From contig NZ_CP123923.1 of assembly GCF_030450125.1 (NCBI RefSeq), positions 3,906,001-3,970,000 on the forward strand: a stretch of 64,000 nucleotides of DNA. The letters run 5' to 3'. Source of the stretch: Streptomyces sp. WP-1. Its GTDB lineage: Bacteria > Actinomycetota > Actinomycetes > Streptomycetales > Streptomycetaceae. A program made the position numbers and the translations under genes. Below the pieces are notes generated by a model. The model was not told the origin of the DNA and ran no database searches. It was given only the letters and a program-made list of their open reading frames with translations. This document shows positions 33,087-40,826 of this stretch, one piece after another; the stretch's first letter is position 1; every line of letters begins with the position of its first letter.

Positions 33087-34280
33087 TCAGGGGATCCGGG
33101 TCCCCGGCGGCCGCGGTGCCGACCCGATATCCGGCAGCGGCTCGGTCCCCGGGCACTCCTCGGTCTCCGGCAGGCGGCGGACCGCGAAGGCCGTGGTGTC
33201 GTCGGCCAGCCGGCCCCCGCTGTGCCGCAGCACCCCGTCGCGCACCCGCCGGATCAGCCGGCTGGGTTCGGCGCAGCGCGGATCGGCGGCGACCGCGCGG
33301 GCGATGTCGCCGATCAGGTCGTAGAACTCGCCCCCGCCGTCGCGGGCCTCGGTCACCCCGTCGGTGACCACCAGCAGCGTCTCCTCCTCGGCGAGCGGCA
33401 CCCGGTGGACCGGCGGCAGCCCGCCGACCAGCTCGCACAGCCCGAGCGGCGCCCCGTCCCCGCTGGGCAGCTCGCGCACCCCGCGCGGCCCGACCGCGAG
33501 CGGTGCCCCGTGCCCGAAGTTGACGACGTCGACCGTCCCGCGCTCGCCCCAGGAGAAGTCGGCCAGCACCGCCGTGGCGAACCGGTCCACGTCCCGGCGG
33601 CCGATCGCGGCGGAGTGCACCCGGTGCCGCAGCATCCGGATCTCCAGCCGCTCGCCGACGGTCCCGAGATCCTTCTCGTGGTACGCGGCCTCCCGGAAGG
33701 TGCCGAGCAGCGCGGCCGCCGCGTCCACCGCGCCGAGCCCCTTGCCCTGCACGTCGCCGAGAAGCACCCGGATGCCGTACGGGCCTGGCTGGATGTCGTA
33801 GAAATCGCCTCCGACCTGCGCCTCCACATCCGCGGCGAGGTACATGCCGGCCTGTTCGAGCCCGGCCCAGCGCTCGGGCAGGGGGCGCAGCACGGCCCGT
33901 ACCGTGGTCTCGGCGACGTGCTCCATGCGCAGCATGTGGCGTTCCTGCCGCACGCGCAGCGCCGCCGTCAGGGTGGCCAGGACGCCGCCGAGAGCGACGA
34001 GGACGAAGTCGGGCAGGCCCGCCTTGTACTGGTCGGGCCAGGCGTTGTCCACCAGGACGTACGCCACCAGCGACACCATCGCGAACCCGGCCGTCGTGCC
34101 CACCCCGCAGACGGCGGCGGCGAGGCCGGGCACCAGGACGATCCAGGAGACGATGCGGAACTGCGCGCCGGTCTCCAGGTCCAGCGCGGCGATGGCGACG
34201 AGCAGCAGCGCCGGCAGCAGCCAGCCGTGACCGCGCCCGCCGATGCCTGCCGGGCGCCGCGGGTGCTTCACCCTGTTCAC
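33087..34280 (-). CDS. Membrane PP2C/SpoIIE-type serine phosphatase, 397 aa
   Basis: Four membrane segments occupy residues 20-115 (WLLPALLLVAIAALDL, VSWIVLVPGLAAAVCGV, FVLVALGGVLATLTAAL and others). The cytoplasmic half is a SpoIIE-like PP2C phosphatase with metal-binding Asp motifs: GGDFYD, LLGDVQGKG, TDGVTEARD and a final ADDTT. Such enzymes dephosphorylate anti-sigma-factor antagonists in partner-switching cascades. GTG 34280 has GGAAGG upstream. It diverges from a small membrane-protein gene. No anti-sigma genes are adjacent, so its substrate is unknown. Confidence 0.92.
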   Translation of the reverse strand: MNRVKHPRRPAGIGGRGHGWLLPALLLVAIAALDLETGAQFRIVSWIVLVPGLAAAVCGVGTTAGFAMVSLVAYVLVDNAWPDQYKAGLPDFVLVALGGVLATLTAALRVRQERHMLRMEHVAETTVRAVLRPLPERWAGLEQAGMYLAADVEAQVGGDFYDIQPGPYGIRVLLGDVQGKGLGAVDAAAALLGTFREAAYHEKDLGTVGERLEIRMLRHRVHSAAIGRRDVDRFATAVLADFSWGERGTVDVVNFGHGAPLAVGPRGVRELPSGDGAPLGLCELVGGLPPVHRVPLAEEETLLVVTDGVTEARDGGGEFYDLIGDIARAVAADPRCAEPSRLIRRVRDGVLRHSGGRLADDTTAFAVRRLPETEECPGTEPLPDIGSAPRPPGTRIP

Positions 34281-34473
34281 GGCTCGGTCCTTCCGCTCAC
34301 GTCGTCCGAGTCTCCAGGTTCCGGGGAGCGACACGGCAGATCGGCGGGGTATCCGGCGTCAGGGGCCCGGATTCCCCGTGATTTTGGGCCCGGGGGCCCG
34401 GCCGACTTGCCGGAGCGTGCTCCCAGGTGTGCATTGGATAGCGGAACGGGGGCGAGGAGAGAGGAGTGCTCTC

Positions 34474-34956
34474 ATGGCTCACGCGGCACCCACATCCGGC
34501 GGAATGCCCCGGCGCGGCCCGGCACCCGAGGTGCAGGCCGGCACCTCCCCCGACCAGCGGCGGACACCCGACATCCTCGACGCCCGCACCCATCGCCTGG
34601 CCCGGATCGCCATCCCCGTCGCCCTGGCCCTGGTCTACGGCTACTGGGTGGCGGCCGACAACCGCGCGGGCGGCCCCATCACCGGCTGGAACCTGCTGCT
34701 CGGGTTCGTCAGCGCCCTCGTCTTCGCCGTGGTCTGCGTCGCGCTGCTGACGCTGGCCCCCCGGATGATCCGGGAGGCGCACGCGCTGCTGTGGACGGCG
34801 TTCGTCGGCATCGCCTTCGGCTGGCTCTACGCCCAGAGCGACCACTCGATCCTGCGCTCCATCCTGATGTCCCTGCTGATCGCCGGGGCCACCTTCGTCG
34901 TCTTCTTCTACCGGTACTACACCCGCGAGGACGCCTTCGGGCGGCGGATCCGCTGA
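34474..34956 (+). CDS. Small membrane protein with disordered start, 160 aa
   Basis: ATG 34474 follows GAGGAG. After about 35 polar residues there are four membrane segments (IAIPVALALVYGYWVAAD, NLLLGFVSALVFAVVCVALL, LLWTAFVGIAFGWLYA, SILMSLLIAGATFVVFFY). It recalls the many small DUF-type membrane proteins of Streptomyces; no function is recognised. It is 67 bp ahead of the paralogue of the His-repeat membrane protein. Confidence 0.8.
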   Translation: MAHAAPTSGGMPRRGPAPEVQAGTSPDQRRTPDILDARTHRLARIAIPVALALVYGYWVAADNRAGGPITGWNLLLGFVSALVFAVVCVALLTLAPRMIREAHALLWTAFVGIAFGWLYAQSDHSILRSILMSLLIAGATFVVFFYRYYTREDAFGRRIR

Positions 34957-35023
34957 GGCGGGCGCGATCCACCCGGTTCGCCCGAGCGGACGCACTCCGG
35001 TCGCGCGCCGGGCCCGCAGGCCG

Positions 35024-35971
35024 TTGCCTGGGAGGGTGCCGTCACGCCTGAGGAGCGCCCTGTCGGCCGTACTGATCACCCTGTCCTGCCTGCTCGTGCC
35101 GTTCGGCGCGCTGGCACTCTGGGCGGCGTACGGGCTCACCGACACGGGCCGGTACGTCACCACGATGGCCCCGCTCGCCGCCGACCCGGACGTGCGGGAC
35201 GCCGTCGCGGACGCCGTCGGCGACAGCCTGCTGCGCGAGGCGGGGCGGGGGCTGGACACCGGCCCGCTGCGGGGCTCGGTACGGCCCTTCGTGCACGACG
35301 CCGTGCGCTCCTTCACCCAGACCCAGGCCTTCAGGCTCGCCTGGGACGCCGGTAACCGGGTCACCCACGACACGGTGCTGCGGGCCCTGCGCGACGACCG
35401 CGACGAAGCGGCCGCCGAGCCGGTCACCGTGGACTTCGCCCCCGTCACCGCCCAGGTCAAGCAGCAGCTCAGCGACGAGCACATACCGCTCGCCGCCCGT
35501 ATCCCGGTGCAGCACACCGCGGTCGCCGTGCTCCCGGCCGACGAACTGACCTCGCTACGAAAGGGGTTCCACGTGCTCGAAGTCGCCGGATTCTGGCTTC
35601 CGCTCGCGGCCGTGGTCTTCGCCGCCGCGGGGATCGCCCTGGCCGTGCGCCGCCGCCGGGCCATCGCCGCGACCGCCCTCGGCACCGCCCTCGCGGGCGC
35701 GCTGCTCGGTCTCGCCGTCGCCGTCGGCCGCTCCCTGACCCTCGCCGGCCTGCCCTCCGACGTACCCCACCCGGCCGCGGGCGCCGTCTACGACGCCCTG
35801 ACCGGGACCCTGCGCACCGCCTCCTGGCTGCTGCTGGTCCTCGGCCTCACGGTGGCCCTCACCACCTGGCTGACCCGGAACCTGCGGCCCGCCCGCCTCG
35901 TGCGACGGCTGCGAGGACCGAAAGAGCCCGCGCCAGCTCCGGCTCAGGAACCGACCCGAGTCCAAGCCTGA
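35024..35971 (+). CDS. Membrane protein, short paralogue of the 8241-9848 product, up to 315 aa
   Basis: One N-terminal membrane segment is followed by a large outer domain of about 150 residues, then three membrane segments and a charged tail (RLRGPKEPAPAPAQEP). The outer domain shares TDTGRYVTTMAPLAADPDVRDAVAD, VRPFVHDAVR, NRVTHDTV and LPSDVPHPAAGAVYDALT with the product at 8241-9848. It lacks the His-repeat tail and the last membrane pair. The start is uncertain: TTG 35024 or GTG 35036, the latter being very close to GGAGG. Its 3' end overlaps the converging MocR gene by 113 bp. Confidence 0.8.
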   Translation: MPGRVPSRLRSALSAVLITLSCLLVPFGALALWAAYGLTDTGRYVTTMAPLAADPDVRDAVADAVGDSLLREAGRGLDTGPLRGSVRPFVHDAVRSFTQTQAFRLAWDAGNRVTHDTVLRALRDDRDEAAAEPVTVDFAPVTAQVKQQLSDEHIPLAARIPVQHTAVAVLPADELTSLRKGFHVLEVAGFWLPLAAVVFAAAGIALAVRRRRAIAATALGTALAGALLGLAVAVGRSLTLAGLPSDVPHPAAGAVYDALTGTLRTASWLLLVLGLTVALTTWLTRNLRPARLVRRLRGPKEPAPAPAQEPTRVQA

Positions 35972-37226
35972 CCGCGCCCGGCGCCCCGCCGGGCGCCACC
36001 GCGAACGCGGTGCCCGGCGTGACCGCGATCCCGCGCTCCCGCGCCGCCGCCGCGAAGGTGTCGGCCCGCCACGGCGCCGGCAGCTCCCACCAGGCGAAAT
36101 AGGAGAACGGGTCCGACCGTACGGCGTACCCGGCCAGCTCCTCGGCCAGCAGCCGCCGGCGCCGGGCGGCATCCCGCCGCTTGGCCGCCACCAGCCGCTC
36201 CACGGTCCCGTCGCCGATCCAGCGCACCGCCGCCTCCAGCGCGAACGCGCCCGCGCTCCAGCCCCCGGACCGGATCGCCCGTGCCACGGCCTCGGTGCGG
36301 TCCCCGGGTACGACGACGAAGCCGACGGTGAGCCCGGGGGCGACGCGTTTCGAGAGGCCGTCGACGAGGTGGACGAGACCGGGGGCGAGGGCGGCGAGCG
36401 GGGGCGCGCCCGTCTCGGCCGGCGGGTGCAGGAAGGACCAGATCCGGTCCTCGATCACCGGTATCCCCAGCCTGTGGACGACATCCGCCACCTCGGCCCG
36501 GCGGCTCGCGCTCATGGTCAGCGTGGTCGGGTTGTGCAGGGTCGGCTGGAGGTAGAGGGCGGACAGCGGGGCGGCGCGGTGCGCGGCGGCGAGGGCCTCC
36601 GGGCGGGGCCCCTCCTCGTCCATGGCGAGCGGCACCAGGGTCCGGCCGAGCCGGGCGCCGATCTCCTTGACCAGCGGATACGTCAGCGGTTCGACGCCGA
36701 CCCGGCCGCCGGGCCGGACGAGGGAGACGAGCGTGGCGGCGATGGCCTGCCGGGCGTTGCCGGTGAACAGGATCCGCTCCGGGTCGGCGCGCACACCGCC
36801 CTGGGCGAGCAGCCCGGCGACCGCCTCCCGCGCGGCCGGCGTCCCCGCGACCGAGGCCGGCCGCAGCGCGCCGCCGAGCGCGTCCGACCGCGCGAGCGAC
36901 GCGAGCGCCGGACTCAGCATCTCCGACTGATCTGGCAGATAAGGGTAGTTGAGCTCCAGATTCACGGGTTCGTCGCCCGCCGCCTCGGTCAGGGCGTGCC
37001 CGGACTGCCCGTCCGGCGCCCCGGCCCGTACGAACGTCCCGCGTCCGACCTCCCCCACCACCAGTCCCCGGCGCACGAGTTCGCCGTACACCCGCCCCGC
37101 GGTGGAGGGCGCGAGACCGTGCCGACGCGCGAACGCCCGCTGCGGCGGCAGCCGTTGGCCCGCGCGCAGTCGTCCGCTCGCGATGTCGGCGGCTATTCGG
37201 TCGGCGATACGCCGGTAGTCGTTCAC
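35859..37226 (-). CDS. MocR/GabR-type regulator, GntR-HTH fused to aminotransferase fold, 455 aa
   Basis: The first 70 residues are a GntR-type winged helix (RIADRIAADIASGRLRAGQRLPP, then LAPSTAGRVYGELVRRG). The rest is a class I aminotransferase fold with the PLP lysine in DGLSKRVAPGLTVGFV near residue 288. MocR proteins use PLP-amino-acid adducts as signals and bind direct repeats. Here a 12-bp direct repeat lies between this gene and the divergent alpha/beta hydrolase gene, marking its likely target. The 3' end overlaps the converging membrane-protein gene. Confidence 0.93.
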   Translation of the reverse strand: MNDYRRIADRIAADIASGRLRAGQRLPPQRAFARRHGLAPSTAGRVYGELVRRGLVVGEVGRGTFVRAGAPDGQSGHALTEAAGDEPVNLELNYPYLPDQSEMLSPALASLARSDALGGALRPASVAGTPAAREAVAGLLAQGGVRADPERILFTGNARQAIAATLVSLVRPGGRVGVEPLTYPLVKEIGARLGRTLVPLAMDEEGPRPEALAAAHRAAPLSALYLQPTLHNPTTLTMSASRRAEVADVVHRLGIPVIEDRIWSFLHPPAETGAPPLAALAPGLVHLVDGLSKRVAPGLTVGFVVVPGDRTEAVARAIRSGGWSAGAFALEAAVRWIGDGTVERLVAAKRRDAARRRRLLAEELAGYAVRSDPFSYFAWWELPAPWRADTFAAAARERGIAVTPGTAFAVAPGGAPGAVRLGLGSVPEPELARALSVLAAVARGGRAAGSGSARW

Positions 37227-37265
37227 AGTTCCCCCTGTTGTCCCGCACTCCCGGCGCGGTCGTGG

Positions 37266-37300
37266 ATTGCACCGAGGGCAAAGATCTTATTGCACCGAGG
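37266..37300. promoter_or_regulatory. MocR operator: direct repeat ATTGCACCGAGG, 23 bp apart
   Basis: Two perfect 12-bp direct copies at 37266-37277 and 37289-37300. The period of 23 bp is about two helical turns, as expected for a dimer or two dimers of a MocR regulator. The second copy overlaps the predicted -35 box of the hydrolase promoter. Confidence 0.8.
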
Positions 37301-37325
37301 AATTGAGCCGCCTAGGGTCACCCAC
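37290..37325 (+). promoter_or_regulatory. Hydrolase promoter, predicted leaderless
   Basis: TTGCAC at 37290-37295 and TAGGGT at 37313-37318 are separated by 17 bp. The A of the start codon lies eight bases downstream of the -10 box, so transcription likely begins at the AUG. Confidence 0.65.
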
Positions 37326-38114
37326 ATGCCCCCTTACCTCGCCTACACCGACAAAGGCCCCGAAACCTCCCACCGGGCCCCTCTTCTCCTTCTCCACGGC
37401 CACCCCTTCGACCGCACGATGTGGAACCCGCAGGTGACGCGGTTCTCGGCCGAGCGCCGGGTGATCGCCCCGGATCTGCGCGGCTACGGCGCCTCACCGG
37501 TGACCCCGGGTACCGTCCCGTTCGCCCGCCATGCCGACGACCTCGCCGCACTCCTGGACTTCCTGGGCGTGGAGACGTTCGTGCCGGCGGGGCTGTCGAT
37601 GGGCGGCCAGATCGCGATGGAGTGCTGCGACCGCCTCGGCGACCGGATCCGGGGCCTGGTCCTCGCGGACACCTTCGCCACCCCGGAGACGCCCGAGGGC
37701 AAGCGGGGCCGGCGGGCGATGGCGGACCGGCTGCTCGCCGAGGGGATGCGGGGGTACGCCGACGAGGTGCTGGAACGGATGGTCGCGCCGTACGCCGACG
37801 CCCGGGTCAAGGCCCATGTCCACGGCATGATGACGGCCACGCCCCCGGAGGGCGCCGCGGCGTCGCTGCGCGGCCGTGCCGAACGCCCCGACTACCGGCC
37901 CGTGTTGGCCCGGGTCACGGTCCCGACGCTGATCGTGGTCGGCGCCGACGACACCTATACGCCCGTCTCGGACGCCGAGGCCCTGGGCGCCACGGTGCCG
38001 GGCTCCGTCGTGGAGGTGGTCGAGGGCGCGGCGCATCTGCCGAATCTGGAGCGTCCCGAGGAGTTCGACCGCGCGCTGCACGCCTTTCTGCTGCGCGTGG
38101 ACGGCACCGCGTAG
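37326..38114 (+). CDS. Alpha/beta hydrolase, 262 aa
   Basis: The hydrolase layout is clear: LLLHGHPFDR (oxyanion-hole region), GLSMGGQIAME (nucleophile elbow, Ser in GLSMGG), an acidic residue in VGADDTYTP and a late His in EGAAHLPNLE. Family members are esterases or C-C bond hydrolases. It diverges from the MocR gene. It shares that regulator's probable operator and appears to be translated from a leaderless message, there being no ribosome site at ATG 37326. The substrate is unknown; it might act on an amine- or amino-acid-linked ester given its regulator class (inference). Confidence 0.92.
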   Translation: MPPYLAYTDKGPETSHRAPLLLLHGHPFDRTMWNPQVTRFSAERRVIAPDLRGYGASPVTPGTVPFARHADDLAALLDFLGVETFVPAGLSMGGQIAMECCDRLGDRIRGLVLADTFATPETPEGKRGRRAMADRLLAEGMRGYADEVLERMVAPYADARVKAHVHGMMTATPPEGAAASLRGRAERPDYRPVLARVTVPTLIVVGADDTYTPVSDAEALGATVPGSVVEVVEGAAHLPNLERPEEFDRALHAFLLRVDGTA

Positions 38115-38212
38115 GCACGGACGCGGACGGGGCACCGCATCCAGGGCCGCTAACCTTACGTGTCCGTCCTGGCCAGCGATTGACGGTGTCACCTCAGCGA
38201 AGGGTTGCACAC

Positions 38213-40699
38213 ATGGGCATTCTCACTCTCCTGCGAAACGCATTCGGCCGCTCACGCAAACCCCGGGCCGCCGAGGCAGAGGGTGCGACGACCCAACCGG
38301 AGACAACCCCGCCGGCCTCGTCCCCCGCCGAGTCCGCCGCAGCCTCCCCCACGATCCCGGAACCCCGCGAGTCCCCGTCCCTCGAACAGGACGCCACGAC
38401 CACCGAGGAACACGACCTGGTGGCAGCCGCGTTCGACAAGATCCGGGTACCGAGGCAGGCGGACGAGCCCGACGCCGAGGAAGAGGCGGGGGGCGAACCC
38501 GACGCCGAGGAAAAGGCCGAGGGCGAGCCCGACGCCGAGGAAAAGGCCGGGGACACGGCCGAGGCCGGCGTCGAGACCAAGGCTGTGGGAGAGGCCGAGG
38601 TTGAGACCGGGGCCGACGTCGAGGCCGAGGCTGAGGGAGAGGCCGAGGGGGAGGCCGACTCCGAGGGACAGTCCGGGGGCACGGCCGAGGCCGGCGTCGA
38701 GACCAAGACTGCGGGAGAGGCCGAGGTTGAGACCGGGGCCGACGTCGAGGCCGAGGCTGAGGGAGAGGCCGAGGTTGAGCGTGCGGCCGAGGACAACGCC
38801 GAGGCGGAGGCAGCGGCTGAGCCCGAGGCGGCGGTGGCGACTGAGGCCGAGCCTGCCGTAGGAACTGGAGCCGAGGCCGAGTCGAAGGCAGAGCCTGAGA
38901 CGACGGTCGCGGCCCAGGCCGAGCCGGACGCCGAACCGCAGGCGGACGCTGAGGCCGAGGTCGCGGCAGAGACCGGCGCTCCCACCGAGGAGCAGGCCGA
39001 GCCCAACACGACCGTTGAAGCCGAAGCCGAGTCGGTCGCTGAGGCCGCCGCCGCCGAGGCCGCCCTTGATGCCCCGGTCGAGACCGAGGAAAAGGCCGAA
39101 GCCGAAGCCGACCCGACGCCCGAGCCTGAGGCGGCAGCGGACAACGAGCCGAAGGCTGAAGTTCCGGTAGCGACCGAGGAGCAGCCCGAGACCACCGTCG
39201 AGCCGGCCCCGGAAGCTCAGGCAGCAGTCACCGAAGCCGCCGCCGATGCGCCGGTAGAGGCCGAGGTGGCAGCGGAGGACAAGCCCGAGGCGGACGTCGA
39301 GCCGGACCCGGAACCTGAAGCAGCAGCCGCCGAGACCGCCCTCGATGCCCCGGTCGAGACCGAGGAGAACGCCGAAGCCGAAGCCGGGCCCGAGACGGCC
39401 GTCGAGCCACAGGCCGCGGACACGGCTGAGCCTGTGATCGAGGCGGAAGCCGAAGCGGACCTCCGGCCGGAGGCCGAGACCGAGACCGCGGAGCGGACGG
39501 AACCGACCCCCGAGCCGGCTTCCGACGTGGAGCCGACGACGGAGACGTCGGAGGCCGAGGCCGAAACGTCCCCGGAGCCGGTCTCCGAAGAGACGCACGA
39601 GGCCACCGCCGCACTCACCACCTCCACGGACGAGGAGCCCTCGCACCCGACGGCAACGGACGCCCCCACGGAACCCGCGTCCGCCGAGGAGCCGAAGGCC
39701 ACCCCCGACCCGGAGCCGACCGAGGCCGAGCCGGAGGCGACGGCGGACACTCCCGTCACCGAGCCCACCTCCCCGGCCCCCGCCGAAGCCCCCCACCCCC
39801 CGCAAGCCGCCGACGGCGAAGGCGCCCCACAGGTCGCACCCGCACTCGACGACGCAACCCGCGCGGGTGGGGACGACCACACCCCCCACGACCCGCAAGC
39901 CGCCGACGGCGAACGCGCCCCACAGGCGGCCCCCGCCTCCGAAACCCCTCGCACGGGTGGCGCGGGTGGGAACGAAGACTCCCCCCAGCCCGCCGTCGGC
40001 CAAGGCGTGCCCCGCACAGACGGCACCCGCACCCCCGCCACCCCCCTCCCCACCCTCAAGGAATCCGCCCCCACCCTCACCACCGCCTACACCGCCGCCA
40101 CCGCCCCCCTCGCGAACACCGACCTCACCGGCACCCGAGCGAAGCTCTACCTCGTGCTGGACCGCTCCGCGAGCATGCGCCCGTACTACAAGGACGGCTC
40201 CGCGCAGGCCCTCGCCGACCAGACCCTCGCCCTCGCCGCACACCTGGACCCCGAGGCCGCGGTCCACACCGTCTTCTTCTCCACCGAGGTCGACGGCACC
40301 ACCGACCTCACCCTCACCCCGGACCACGCGACGCGGATCGACGACACCCACGCGGACCTGGGCCGTATGGGCCGTACCAGCTACCACGCCGCCGTGGAAG
40401 CCGTACTCGCCCACTACGACGCGAACGTCGCCCCCGGCACCCCCGTCCTCGTCGTCTTCCAGACCGACGGCGCCCCGGACGCCAAGACCCCCGCGACCCA
40501 GGCTCTGACCGCCGCCGCGAAGTCCCACCCCACGGTGTTCTTCTCCTTCGTCGCCTTCGGTGACCTCGACAACAAGGCCTTCGACTACCTCCGCAAGCTG
40601 AAGACCCCCAACACCGCCTTCTTCCACGCGGGTCCCACCCCCCGCGAACTGACGGACACGGAACTCTACGAGGGCGTCCTCGCCACCTGGCGCCCGTAG
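38213..40699 (+). CDS. Acidic repeat protein with C-terminal VWA domain, 828 aa
   Basis: Residues 1-75 include a basic segment (LTLLRNAFGRSRK) that might contact membrane or nucleic acid. Residues 75-620 are a very acidic Glu/Ala-rich low-complexity region with tandem units such as EPDAEEKA and a 42-residue duplicated block. The last 190 residues are a VWA domain: LVLDRSASM (MIDAS DxSxS), GRTSYHAAV (Thr) and QTDGAPDAK (Asp). The VWA class here resembles the TerY/TerF-type cytoplasmic stress proteins. ATG 38213 follows GAAGGG. A strong terminator hairpin follows the gene. Confidence 0.85.
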   Translation: MGILTLLRNAFGRSRKPRAAEAEGATTQPETTPPASSPAESAAASPTIPEPRESPSLEQDATTTEEHDLVAAAFDKIRVPRQADEPDAEEEAGGEPDAEEKAEGEPDAEEKAGDTAEAGVETKAVGEAEVETGADVEAEAEGEAEGEADSEGQSGGTAEAGVETKTAGEAEVETGADVEAEAEGEAEVERAAEDNAEAEAAAEPEAAVATEAEPAVGTGAEAESKAEPETTVAAQAEPDAEPQADAEAEVAAETGAPTEEQAEPNTTVEAEAESVAEAAAAEAALDAPVETEEKAEAEADPTPEPEAAADNEPKAEVPVATEEQPETTVEPAPEAQAAVTEAAADAPVEAEVAAEDKPEADVEPDPEPEAAAAETALDAPVETEENAEAEAGPETAVEPQAADTAEPVIEAEAEADLRPEAETETAERTEPTPEPASDVEPTTETSEAEAETSPEPVSEETHEATAALTTSTDEEPSHPTATDAPTEPASAEEPKATPDPEPTEAEPEATADTPVTEPTSPAPAEAPHPPQAADGEGAPQVAPALDDATRAGGDDHTPHDPQAADGERAPQAAPASETPRTGGAGGNEDSPQPAVGQGVPRTDGTRTPATPLPTLKESAPTLTTAYTAATAPLANTDLTGTRAKLYLVLDRSASMRPYYKDGSAQALADQTLALAAHLDPEAAVHTVFFSTEVDGTTDLTLTPDHATRIDDTHADLGRMGRTSYHAAVEAVLAHYDANVAPGTPVLVVFQTDGAPDAKTPATQALTAAAKSHPTVFFSFVAFGDLDNKAFDYLRKLKTPNTAFFHAGPTPRELTDTELYEGVLATWRP
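38555..38773 (+). repeat. Coding duplication with 126-bp offset
   Basis: A 90-bp block (38555-38647) recurs at 38681-38773 with only a few base changes; both encode TAEAGVETK, GEAEVETGAD and VEAEAEGEAE. The offset is 42 codons, so frame is kept. This looks like recent unequal exchange within the acidic region. Confidence 0.8.
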
Positions 40700-40725
40700 C
40701 CGCGAGGCAACCCCGTCCAGTCACC

Positions 40726-40766
40726 GGCCGCCCCTTCCCACCCTGTAAAACGGGAAGCGGGCGGCC
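40726..40766. terminator. Terminator of the VWA gene
   Basis: GGCCGCCCCTTCCC pairs with GGGAAGCGGGCGGCC around a loop, with one bulged C, 27 bp after the stop at 40699. Confidence 0.7.
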
Positions 40767-40826
40767 CACCCGTCTCGGCTACCATTTCAAGGTTCGTAAA
40801 ACAACCCGACCTGGGAGCAGCCCCCG

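Noticed and set aside
38250..40650. Large antisense open frames over the acidic VWA gene
   Set aside because: They are mirror images of a GC-rich repeat in a real gene; composition is Gly/Leu/Arg-rich without family motifs.
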